From contig NZ_HG322952.1 in NCBI RefSeq assembly GCF_000455325.1, positions 376,901 to 440,900 of the forward strand: 64,000 nt of DNA, read 5' to 3'. A program made the position numbers and the translations under genes. The DNA is from Mycolicibacterium septicum DSM 44393 (GTDB lineage Bacteria; Actinomycetota; Actinomycetes; Mycobacteriales; Mycobacteriaceae). Below are positions 33,542 through 41,020 of this stretch, piece after piece. Position 1 is the first letter of the stretch. Each line of letters starts with the position of its first letter. The notes beneath the pieces are model-generated. The model saw only the letters and a program-made list of their open reading frames with translations. It ran no database searches and was not told the origin of the DNA.

Positions 33542-34198
33542 CTACAGCCGGCCCGCGGCATAGGCCGCCGCATCCTCGACCCGCCCGGTCTGGATGTAGG
33601 CGTTGTGTGCGCGCATGTCCCAGCCACCTTCAAAACAGATCGGATCGTTGGGCACACACATGTCGATCATCTTTCCCGCGTAGAGCGGGCTGATCGCCGG
33701 AAGCGGTCCGGGCGACAGGCTGTCGGCGAAAAGGGTTCTGGGACCGCCGAAGTCGGCCACCGCCGCGACGTGGCCACTGACATCAGGCGGAAGATCCGTA
33801 CTCGCCATATCGATGACGGCGGCACCCTGGGAGAACCCGCCGAGCACCATCTTGGTGTTGGGACAGTTGGCCGCCATCGACTGGATGTGGGCGCTGGCGT
33901 CCCTGGCGCCGGCGGTCGAGCTGTTCGCGAAGTCGTTGGTGGCCGGGTAGTTGACCGCGTACACCCCCAGCGATCGCCCGCCGATCCTCGAACGCAGCGA
34001 ATCGACGAACGCCTGCCCCACTCCCCCGACGCCGGGCGGCTCGGTGGTGCCGCGGGCAAAGACGACTTCCACATCGGGGCAGGGGGCCGCTGCAGCGGCC
34101 GGGAGGTTGAGGAAGCCGACGGGCACGCCCCCGGTCAAGACCGCGACGGCTCCGAGGACACGATGCGTCCGTGCTGTCTCCATGTTGGGTTGTCGCAT
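33542..34198 (-). CDS. Secreted cutinase-family esterase
   Basis: About 218 residues from ATG 34198 (MRQPNMETART); starts at 34219 and 34183 are alternatives. The signal peptide covers VLGAVAVLTGGVPVGFLNLPAAAAA. The mature enzyme begins PCPDVEVVFARGTTEPPG, holds the nucleophile in VLGGFSQGAAVIDMA, and the Asp-His pair in DPICFEGGWDMRAHNAYIQTG. Mycobacterial cutinase-like proteins hydrolyse esters and lipids at the cell surface. Four Cys give two disulfides. A second, similar cutinase lies at 48342-48974. Confidence 0.92.
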   Translation of the reverse strand: MRQPNMETARTHRVLGAVAVLTGGVPVGFLNLPAAAAAPCPDVEVVFARGTTEPPGVGGVGQAFVDSLRSRIGGRSLGVYAVNYPATNDFANSSTAGARDASAHIQSMAANCPNTKMVLGGFSQGAAVIDMASTDLPPDVSGHVAAVADFGGPRTLFADSLSPGPLPAISPLYAGKMIDMCVPNDPICFEGGWDMRAHNAYIQTGRVEDAAAYAAGRL

Positions 34199-34309
34199 AT
34201 GGACCCCTGTTTGTGACACCGGGTGAGTCGCGCACCCGGCTTCCGGATGCCGTGAGCGGTGACCCTTGTTACCCTCACGTCAATTTAACAGCATTCGCAC
34301 AGGGGGAAC

Positions 34310-35641
34310 ATGAGCGCTCGACCGATTCTCGTGGCTGGCATCGCTCTCGCAAGTACGGCCGTGCTGGTCGGGGCAGCCCCGCCGCCGGCGCGTCCACAAC
34401 CGGAGGCGGTCACGGCAGCAACTCCGGGGCCGGCCGCGCGCACCCTCACGGTCGACCAGCTGCGGCTGTTGGCGGCGCTGTATCCGATGCCGCTGAGCGA
34501 TGTCACGTTCGACGATCTCGCCGCGGCGTTCAACGGCGAGTACGGCCCGTGGGTCCTCGAGGACGACGCCTACTACCCCACCGAGGAGCCGAGTGCCCCA
34601 TCCGGACTGACCGGCCTGGGCTACTTCCTCAGCGACGCCGCGCTGCTGTCCCTGGTCGACACCAACCTCCCCCTCATCTCCGATGCCGCCGACTTCGCCT
34701 ACAGCAACATCACCAGCTACTACTTCGAGGTCGGCGGCGCAGCGGCACTCCACGTCGCCCTGGCCGAGGCCACCGGCGGCCCCGACACCGCCTTTGGCCA
34801 ACTGCTGCAACAGATCTTCAACCCGTCCGCGGTGCAAGCGATCACCAGTTTGGCCGCGCTGGGGGCGCTCAATCCGGTACTGCTGACCGACGTCACGTTC
34901 GACGATATCGCCGCGGCGTTCAACGGCGACTACGGTCCGTGGGTCCTCGAGGACGACGTCTACTACCCCACCGAGGAGCCGAGCGCGCCCGCCGGGTTGA
35001 CCGGTGTCGGCTACTTCCTCAGCGACGCGGCATTGCTTGCACTGGCCGACACCAACCTTCCGGTGATCTCTGATGTCGCCAACTTCGCCTTCGACAATGT
35101 GACGAGCTACTACTTCGAGGTCGGCGGCACAGCGGCACTCCACGTCGCCCTGGCCGAGGCCACCGGCGGCCCCGACACCCCCTTTGGCCAACTGCTGCAA
35201 CGCATCTTCAACCCGGATGCCGGCGGCGTGACACCCGGACCCGCCATCGGGGCGCGTTCTCTCGGCTTCCCGAAGGCGGTGGAGTCCGGCTCACCGACCG
35301 AACTTCCGAAGCCGCAGCCCAAGCTCGTCAACGTCGCGTCGGTCGAAGGAGTAGACGAGGGTCAGGGCACCAAAGCGGAGGCGCTGGATTCCGCTGCTGA
35401 CGACGCCGCGCCGGTCACGGTCAAGAAGCGGCCGAAGCTCAACGTCACGAAGGCCAATCCACTTGCCCAGCTGCGCAATGAGGTGAAGTCGAACGTGAAC
35501 GGCTCGGTCAAGGCCGTCGGCAAGGCCGTGCAGAAGTTGACGGGCAAGGGTGCCGTAGAAGAGGCCAAGCCCACCGACGCGAAGCCGGCCGATGCCGGGA
35601 CGTCTGCCGACAAGAAGGGCGACGGCGGGAACGATGCGTGA
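34310..35641 (+). CDS. Secreted protein with two tandem copies of a 109-residue domain
   Basis: 443 residues. Signal peptide about 1-24 (ILVAGIALASTAVLVGAA). Two nearly identical modules follow at residues about 64-172 and 194-302, each beginning DVTFDD(L/I)AAAFNG(E/D)YGPWVLEDD and ending FGQLLQ(Q/R)IFNP. The C-terminal part is a charged Lys/Ala tail (KKRPKLNVTKANPLAQLRNEV, then DAKPADAGTSADKKGDGG), like the tail of the protein at 14366-15466, and may anchor it to acidic cell-wall polymers. No catalytic motif or family recognised. The recent duplication suggests a binding role in which valency matters. Confidence 0.8.
   Translation: MSARPILVAGIALASTAVLVGAAPPPARPQPEAVTAATPGPAARTLTVDQLRLLAALYPMPLSDVTFDDLAAAFNGEYGPWVLEDDAYYPTEEPSAPSGLTGLGYFLSDAALLSLVDTNLPLISDAADFAYSNITSYYFEVGGAAALHVALAEATGGPDTAFGQLLQQIFNPSAVQAITSLAALGALNPVLLTDVTFDDIAAAFNGDYGPWVLEDDVYYPTEEPSAPAGLTGVGYFLSDAALLALADTNLPVISDVANFAFDNVTSYYFEVGGTAALHVALAEATGGPDTPFGQLLQRIFNPDAGGVTPGPAIGARSLGFPKAVESGSPTELPKPQPKLVNVASVEGVDEGQGTKAEALDSAADDAAPVTVKKRPKLNVTKANPLAQLRNEVKSNVNGSVKAVGKAVQKLTGKGAVEEAKPTDAKPADAGTSADKKGDGGNDA
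34499..35215 (+). repeat. Tandem 327-bp direct repeat inside a secreted-protein gene
   Basis: Copy 1 spans 34499-34825 and copy 2 34889-35215, exactly the same length (period 390 bases with a 63-base linker). Long identical stretches occur, for example the 3' thirds around 34720-34825 and 35110-35215, which differ by only a few bases. The linker encodes SAVQAITSLAALGALNPVLLT. Sequence identity beyond the codon level indicates a recent duplication or gene conversion. Confidence 0.85.
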
Positions 35642-35653
35642 GGCCTACGGCGG

Positions 35654-36802
35654 TTACGGGACCGCCTGAGGCGTCACCAGGAATTTCTCGCCGGTGGCCT
35701 TCTTCAGGTAGCTGTTGAACGCATCGGGCTTGAGTAGGCCGGCCAGTGAGACCTCTTGGGTGTAGGTGCTCGCGAACGTCGTGGTGAGCTCCGCGGCGAC
35801 GCGGGCGCGCAGCTTGGCGATGGTCTCCGGCCCCGCACCGGCGAGAAATGGCGTCAGCAGCCAGCCGCCCACGCCCCAGGCCATACCGAAGTTCCGGGTG
35901 AGGACGGTGGGGCTGGTGTCGAGGCTGCCGTAGATGTACACCTGCTTGTGCACGGACGACCCGTATCGGGAGTACTGCGCAGCGGTCGCGCTGGCTGCCT
36001 GCTCCATGCCGTTGAGGATCTGGCTGGCCAACGTGCCACCGCCGGTGGCGTCGAACGCCAGCGTCGCCGACGTCGCTTTGAGCGCCTCGACGAGATCGGC
36101 CTCGAACGACGGGGACGCCGAGTTGCAGATGTGGACCGCCCCCAGCCCGCGCAGAATCCCTTCCTGTTCGGCCTTGCGGACGATGTTGACCAGCGGCACC
36201 TCATCGGCGAGGCACGCCTTGACGAGCATCTGGCCCAGATTCGACGCCGCCGCCGTGTGCACCAGGGCCGAATGTCCCTCGCGGCGCATGGTTTCCAGCA
36301 TTCCCAGCGCCGTCAGCGGGTTGACGAACGACGATGCGCCTTCCTTCGCCGTGGCCCCGTCGGGCAGCACCAGGCATGCCGCCGCGTTGACCACGCGGTA
36401 CTGCGAGTACATCGCGCCGCCGGCGATCCCGACCGTCTTGCCCACCAGCTCCTGCGCCGCCGGCGACGACCCCGCTGCCACCACGGTGCCCGCGCCTTCG
36501 TTGCCGACCGGAAGTGAGTCGCCGATGCGGGCCGACAGACCGGCCAGCGCTCCTTCGCGCAGCGGTGCGGTGACCACGGGACGTTCCGGGGTGCCCGTGA
36601 CCGTCGCCGCGGACATGTCGGCCACGCTGGGGATCAGCAGGCCCAGGTCCGACGGGTTGACCGGCGATGCTTCGACCCGGACCACGACTTCGTCGGGCCC
36701 AGGGGCGGGAACCTCGACCTCGTGCAGCGACAACTCGAGCGTGCCGTCCGGTGTCACCAACGACCGCAACTCCAGCGCGGTCTTGGGTAGTTGCTCAGTC
36801 AT
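35654..36802 (-). CDS. Zinc-binding-dehydrogenase-type (MDR) oxidoreductase
   Basis: 382 residues. N-terminal GroES-like catalytic domain (LHEVEVPAPGPDEVVVRVEASPVNPSDLGLL) and C-terminal Rossmann domain (HSALVHTAAASNLGQMLVKACLADEVPLVNIVRK). The nucleotide loop is AAASNLGQ rather than the common AGxGGVG, as in quinone-reductase-like members. No zinc Cys ligands are visible, so it is probably a zinc-free NAD(P)H quinone or enoyl reductase. There is a longer insert around residues 270-310 (YSRYGSSVHKQVYIYGSLDT). Substrate unknown; no operon partner. Confidence 0.85.
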   Translation of the reverse strand: MTEQLPKTALELRSLVTPDGTLELSLHEVEVPAPGPDEVVVRVEASPVNPSDLGLLIPSVADMSAATVTGTPERPVVTAPLREGALAGLSARIGDSLPVGNEGAGTVVAAGSSPAAQELVGKTVGIAGGAMYSQYRVVNAAACLVLPDGATAKEGASSFVNPLTALGMLETMRREGHSALVHTAAASNLGQMLVKACLADEVPLVNIVRKAEQEGILRGLGAVHICNSASPSFEADLVEALKATSATLAFDATGGGTLASQILNGMEQAASATAAQYSRYGSSVHKQVYIYGSLDTSPTVLTRNFGMAWGVGGWLLTPFLAGAGPETIAKLRARVAAELTTTFASTYTQEVSLAGLLKPDAFNSYLKKATGEKFLVTPQAVP

Positions 36803-36847
36803 GTCTGAACACTACGTCCGTGGCCGCGGGCTGCGCCCGGTGTTCAC

Positions 36848-37711
36848 TCAGCGGTAGGCGGCCAGACCGTCAGCAAGTTCGTCTTCGTCACCGTCACGGA
36901 TTGCGTAGAGGGCTTGCTGCAGAGCGAATGTGCCGCAGATCGGGGCTATGCGATCAGGGAGTCCGTGGTTTGACCAGTTGTGCAGGGTGAGCACTCGGTC
37001 CAGGAATTCGCCTCCGTAGCTGGCACCGATCGCTGCGAGGTCCTCGGCCTGGTCGCTCAGGGCTACATCGTCCCAATCGAGGACTCCGGAAAGATGCGGC
37101 AGGCCATCCCGCCACTCCCACAACACGTTCTCAGCACCGAGGTCGCCGTGGACGACTGCGTGGGTGAGATGAGGAAGGTTGTCCAGTGCTGCGAGTTCCC
37201 GCTCGGCCCGGAGGCGGCCGGTGTGGGACATGAGCTGGAACAGCTCCGCGCGGACGCTCTCGGCGAATTCGTGCCATCGGGCTTCCGGGGCCGCAGGAAG
37301 TTCTGCTCGTACCGTCTCGTTGGTGCCGGCTCGCGCCAGAGCAGACAACAATGCGGCGTACTGCTCGGCCACAGTTTCGACCAGCTGGTCATCATCGAGT
37401 GCGTCGTTGCCAAGCGGTTCCCCGGGAATTCTGCTGAGCAACAAGAACGGAGTCTCGTCGGTACCGGGCGCACCGCCCTGGAGGAGAGGCTCAGGGGTGC
37501 GGAACCCGAGCTCGAGGCCTGCGAGTGTGCGTAATGAGGTCGCCCGCCCGGGCAACCGGTCCGCTGCTGCGCGAGTGCGAGGAAGGCATACGACGCGATC
37601 TGATCCGATGACCACGGTGTGGAATTGCCCTTGACGTACTTACAGGTCGTCGAGACGGTCGTCGGGCAGCAGACGGCTCAGCAGAGTGCGGTGTGCCGCA
37701 ACGACGCTCAT
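36848..37711 (-). pseudogene. Aminoglycoside-phosphotransferase-like gene interrupted by an in-frame stop
   Basis: An ATG at 37711 opens MSVVAAHRTLLSRLLPDDRLDDL, then TAA at 37642-37640, then in the same frame VRQGQFHTVVIGSDRVVCLPR and on to a stop at 36848. Without the TAA the gene would encode 287 residues. The kinase lobe is intact: VVHGDLGAENVLW is the catalytic loop (HGDxxxxN) and GVLDWDDVALSD the metal Asp. The family phosphorylates aminoglycosides, macrolides or small metabolites. A single CAA-to-TAA change would explain the stop. A shorter 255-residue product from GTG 37615 is possible but would lack the start of the N-lobe. Confidence 0.75.
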
Positions 37712-37762
37712 GCGTCCCATGGTTCCACGCCGCAGACGTGGCGAACGTCTACGCAGTGGTCG

Positions 37763-39649
37763 CTACACCGAGCATGTGCCCCCGGTGAACAGCTCGCACG
37801 TGGTCTGCAGCCCGTTGAGCACGCCGGCCGGGATCGCGGAGACGAAGTCGGTCAGGCTGATGGCGTGCAGTGAGGTGAGGTCGGTGGCCTTCTGGGTGCC
37901 GATCAGCACCGCTACGGCGTCGCCTCTGGATGTGGTGATGGTGAACGAATCGTCCCCGTCGCCGTACTGCCCCGCACAGTCGACTTGGCAGGTCCCGGTC
38001 GTGGGATCGATCTTCTCGTCGAACATGTCGTTGATCCACCCGGCGGACAGCTCGCGAACGGCCAGCGGGTTCTGCGGCTGCGGGAACCCGGCGATGGCAT
38101 AGGCGGCGACCTGGATCAGTGGGTTGCCGCCCTGCATCGGATCCATGTGCACGCCGCCTTCGAGGACGACGCCGGTGAACTGGCCCGGCCGCGCTTCCGT
38201 CAGCTGGTCGTTGACGTCGCTGAACACGTTGAGGAAGTTCAGCGGGGCGCCGATCTCGTAGATCGGGATGTAGTCGTTCGGATCGTCGTCACTGGGGTCG
38301 GCGGTCCCGTTCGTTTCCAGCGCGTCGAGCCGGTCCATGGCGTCGGGGATGATCGAGCCCATCGGCACGGCGTCGTAAATCACCACGCCGGCAAGGTCGT
38401 TGGGCGCATCCAGACCCTGCTCGCGCCGGCGGCTCAGCCCCTCGGCGTAGTACCCGGCGACCCCGGGCGCGAACCCGCCGCCCAGCGAGTGCCCGACGAG
38501 GACGAACTGCGTCGGCACGTCGAGATTCTCGGTGCGGCCGGCCTTCAGCTCGGCGGTGTCCATGCTGGCGTTGAGCGCCGTGCGGTCGGGATCGAGGAAC
38601 AACTGCGCGACCGCCTCGTGCAGGTTGTCGCCACCGAGCCACATGCCGTCTTCCTCGAACGGGTTCGACGTGAAGGTGGTGGTGACGACGATGCTGTTGG
38701 TCGTGTGGGCCAGATACGACGCGGTGTAGCTGTAGAGCGGTCCGTTCGCGAGGAAGCCGTGCTGCAGATAGATCATCCGGGTCGGTGGCTCACCGTTCGC
38801 GGATGTGGGGAAATACCAATTGGATTCGACCTCGTGGCCTTCGGAGATGACCAGGGTGGACGTGCTGACCTCGACGGAGTCGCGCAGTTCCGGCGGGACC
38901 ACCGGGTCCCCGCCGACGGCGCGTTCGAGAGTGGCCAGGGTGTCGAAGATGGCGCCACTGATCACCGACAACGGCTTGGGATAGTTCTGCGGTTCGGGAT
39001 TGAGGGTCAGCGCTCCGAGGCTGCGGATCACATCGTGGATCGCCTCGACCGGATCGTTCTGTCGGGCCGCGGTTGCCGCGGCGAGGCCTTCGGGGCGCGC
39101 GTCAGCTTGGTCCGGGTCGGCCGGCTTCGCAACGTCGCGCAATGTCCCGATCAGGCTGTCACGCAGTTCGGTTGCCGACTTCGGTCGCAACGCCGGGGCG
39201 CTCACGCCGTCGCGTGGCCCTGCGAGGGCTGGCCGGATGCCGATCGGTGGCCGGACCCGGATCTCAGCCGTGCGTGCCGTCTTCTCGGTGACGCTGCGGG
39301 TCGCGTCGTCGACAACGTCGCGGGTGGCATCGCCCACGTCGCGTACCGCTTTCCGAACGTCGCGGACCGAGTCCCGTATCGCGGTCCGAGCCTTCTCCGG
39401 ACCTGTCTTCTTGGCCTTCGTGTCGGTGGCCGTGACACCTGAGACTTCGGATTTCGGCTGTTGCTTCGCCGAGCGCGCCTTCCGGTGCTGAGACTGCGGC
39501 TTTGCGTCGTTCTGCGTGGTCGACGGCTTCGCGTCCTGCTTCGACGCGCCACCCTCCTCGGCGTTGGCGGTTCCCGCCCCGGCGAGTACAGCCGCCGACA
39601 TGCCCGCCGTGAAGAGTCCAGCACCAACCCACGCCGCTACCCGCGTCAT
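37763..39649 (-). CDS. Secreted alpha/beta-hydrolase-fold protein with Lys-rich linker
   Basis: 628 residues. Signal peptide about 1-30 (VGAGLFTAGMSAAVLAGAGTANA), then a long low-complexity charged region (about 31-150) rich in Lys, Arg and Asp. The hydrolase domain starts near 270: YLQHGFLANGPLYSYTASYLA, the nucleophile elbow VLVGHSLGGGFAPGVAGYYAEGL, and a late conserved VVLEGGVHMDPMQGGNP that likely supplies the His. It looks like a mycobacterial exported lipase or esterase, possibly cell-wall bound through the basic linker. The broken phosphotransferase gene follows about 50 bases downstream on the same strand. Confidence 0.8.
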   Translation of the reverse strand: MTRVAAWVGAGLFTAGMSAAVLAGAGTANAEEGGASKQDAKPSTTQNDAKPQSQHRKARSAKQQPKSEVSGVTATDTKAKKTGPEKARTAIRDSVRDVRKAVRDVGDATRDVVDDATRSVTEKTARTAEIRVRPPIGIRPALAGPRDGVSAPALRPKSATELRDSLIGTLRDVAKPADPDQADARPEGLAAATAARQNDPVEAIHDVIRSLGALTLNPEPQNYPKPLSVISGAIFDTLATLERAVGGDPVVPPELRDSVEVSTSTLVISEGHEVESNWYFPTSANGEPPTRMIYLQHGFLANGPLYSYTASYLAHTTNSIVVTTTFTSNPFEEDGMWLGGDNLHEAVAQLFLDPDRTALNASMDTAELKAGRTENLDVPTQFVLVGHSLGGGFAPGVAGYYAEGLSRRREQGLDAPNDLAGVVIYDAVPMGSIIPDAMDRLDALETNGTADPSDDDPNDYIPIYEIGAPLNFLNVFSDVNDQLTEARPGQFTGVVLEGGVHMDPMQGGNPLIQVAAYAIAGFPQPQNPLAVRELSAGWINDMFDEKIDPTTGTCQVDCAGQYGDGDDSFTITTSRGDAVAVLIGTQKATDLTSLHAISLTDFVSAIPAGVLNGLQTTCELFTGGTCSV

Positions 39650-39764
39650 GATTCGCCCCCCGTTACATCGAACTCGACCGTTGTCACGCTAGCGGGGGGC
39701 GGCGCTCCGTCGGACAGGATTCGACGAGATGGCGGAATGATCAGTCCAGCAGTTGTGCGAACCC

Positions 39765-40220
39765 CTAGCCGAGTTCGAGGGATTCGCGCGACATCCGGAA
39801 GAAGTGTCCGGTGCCGGTGTCGGTGCAGGTGACGCCGGCGGGTTGCGACTCGCACTTCATCGGTCCGGCCGACCGCGTCTGGCCGTAGGCCAGCGTGGGC
39901 ATTCCGGTGTCGAAGATGGTGTCGCCGTGGCAGTGCACCTCGGGAGCGCTGCCCGGTTTCAGGCTGACGCGATCGCCCCAGTCCAGGTGGCAGTTCGCCG
40001 GCTTGGCCGGCGGGGTGTAGGTGTGGTCCCGGATCTCGCAGACGACGCCGTTGCTGCCGTCGAAGCCGGTCGGGACCAGGCACCAGATGTTGCCCGAAGG
40101 GGTGACGAACTTGGGCGGTGGCGGGCAGGCGTATGCGGTCGCCGGGAGGGCGATGACGGCCGCCGTCGCGGCGACGAACGGGATGAGGTGACGCTGGATT
40201 GTGCTCATGGTCTTGAGCAT
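39765..40220 (-). CDS. Secreted DUF6636-like Cys-rich protein
   Basis: 151 residues from ATG 40220, or 147 from ATG 40208 (MSTIQRHLIP). Signal peptide ends near TAYACPP. The mature part has six or more Cys in the pattern TPSGNIWCLV, GVVCEI, ANCHLDWGDRVSL, EVHCHGDT, GPMKCESQPAGVTC, ending TGTGHFFRMSRESLELG. This fits DUF6636, exported proteins of unknown role. The 30-base SARP-like element at 40231-40260 lies immediately upstream, inside the 3' end of the racemase gene, and a similar element precedes the fusion gene, so this gene is probably co-regulated with that operon. Confidence 0.78.
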   Translation of the reverse strand: MLKTMSTIQRHLIPFVAATAAVIALPATAYACPPPPKFVTPSGNIWCLVPTGFDGSNGVVCEIRDHTYTPPAKPANCHLDWGDRVSLKPGSAPEVHCHGDTIFDTGMPTLAYGQTRSAGPMKCESQPAGVTCTDTGTGHFFRMSRESLELG

Positions 40221-40230
40221 GTGCGGCCGG

Positions 40231-40260
40231 CCTTGCGGAATTCTCAATGGATTCTGGCGG
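40231..40260 (-). promoter_or_regulatory. SARP-like direct-repeat element, copy 1
   Basis: Read on the minus strand, two related half-sites AGAATCC and AGAATTCC start 11 bases apart, followed by GCAAGG. The 30-base block matches the block at 42967-42996 in 25 of 30 positions. It ends 11 bases before the ATG at 40220 and overlaps the last codons of the racemase gene. 11-base spacing is typical of SARP-family heptamer repeats. Binding by the EmbR-like protein encoded at 43056 is inferred. Confidence 0.65.
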
Positions 40261-41020
40261 GGAGCGGGCATGTTGTGGCGGTCAGCTCCACGCCCCAGGC
40301 GAGCGCCGCACCGCGCCGCATGGCCTCGGTATCGCCGCTGGTCAGATAGGTCCTCGGAGCCACCGGTCCGGCCTGGGCGGCGGGATGGCGCGCGGCGATC
40401 GCGGCGGCCAGCCGCTGAACCGGGTCGATCAGCGTGGTGGTGGGCAAGGCATCGGCGAACCAGTCGGTCACGGCGGGATAGTGGGTGCACGCCAAGACCA
40501 CGGCTTGGGCCCGTTGTAGCGGGGCCACGATCCGGCGCAGGTCGGCGATGAACCCCGGTGAGCCGACGCGGCCCGCCTCGATGTGCGCCGACAACGGTTG
40601 GGCCACCCGGGACAGCACCTCGCGTCCGGGCCTCGCCAGCCCGCGCCGGTAGCAGCCGCTGGCGATGGTGCGTCGCCCGCCGACGACGCCGACGGGGCCA
40701 CGGATGTCGTCGGGAACAGACGCCAGGCCGTGACCGATGATGCCCTCCACGAGCACCGGTGCCTGGCTCAGGCGCGGGGCGACGGTGCTCGCCGCATTGC
40801 AGGCCAGCACCACTTCGGTGACGCCCCTGCCGGCGAGCTCCGCGATCACCACCGTGAGCCGGGCAGCGAGGTCCGCGCTGCGCATCCGGCCGTAGGGCGT
40901 GGCCCCGGCATCAGACCAGTACAGCACCGGCAATCCGGGCACGTGCCGGTCCAACTCACGCACCAGCCCGAGGCCGCCGATGCCCCAGTCGACGATGCCG
41001 AGGCACGCCGTCGGCGTCAT
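40244..41020 (-). CDS. MurI/Asp-Glu racemase-family protein with altered signature
   Basis: 258 residues from ATG 41020; earlier in-frame starts lie inside the upstream gene. The family uses two Cys for stereoinversion; both are present, in VVLACNAASTVA and VVLACTHYPAV. The C-terminal YLTSGDTEAMRRGA is typical of MurI. However, the N-terminal signature, DSGxGG in glutamate racemase, reads DWGIGGLG, and the next motif (ADSxxxPYG) reads SDAGATPYG, so the substrate pocket differs. It overlaps the fusion gene stop (ATGA) and is therefore coupled to a cysteine-dioxygenase-containing protein. A cysteine, sulfinate or other amino acid racemase is conceivable. Confidence 0.8.
   Translation of the reverse strand: MTPTACLGIVDWGIGGLGLVRELDRHVPGLPVLYWSDAGATPYGRMRSADLAARLTVVIAELAGRGVTEVVLACNAASTVAPRLSQAPVLVEGIIGHGLASVPDDIRGPVGVVGGRRTIASGCYRRGLARPGREVLSRVAQPLSAHIEAGRVGSPGFIADLRRIVAPLQRAQAVVLACTHYPAVTDWFADALPTTTLIDPVQRLAAAIAARHPAAQAGPVAPRTYLTSGDTEAMRRGAALAWGVELTATTCPLPARIH

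Noticed and set aside
37985..39442. 485-codon plus-strand open frame across the secreted hydrolase
   Set aside because: Antisense to a protein with a signal peptide and a GHSLGG elbow; no motif of its own.
40244..41020. The housekeeping glutamate racemase gene murI
   Set aside because: The substrate motifs differ (DWGIGG) and the gene is coupled to a fusion enzyme rather than in the usual murI neighbourhood.
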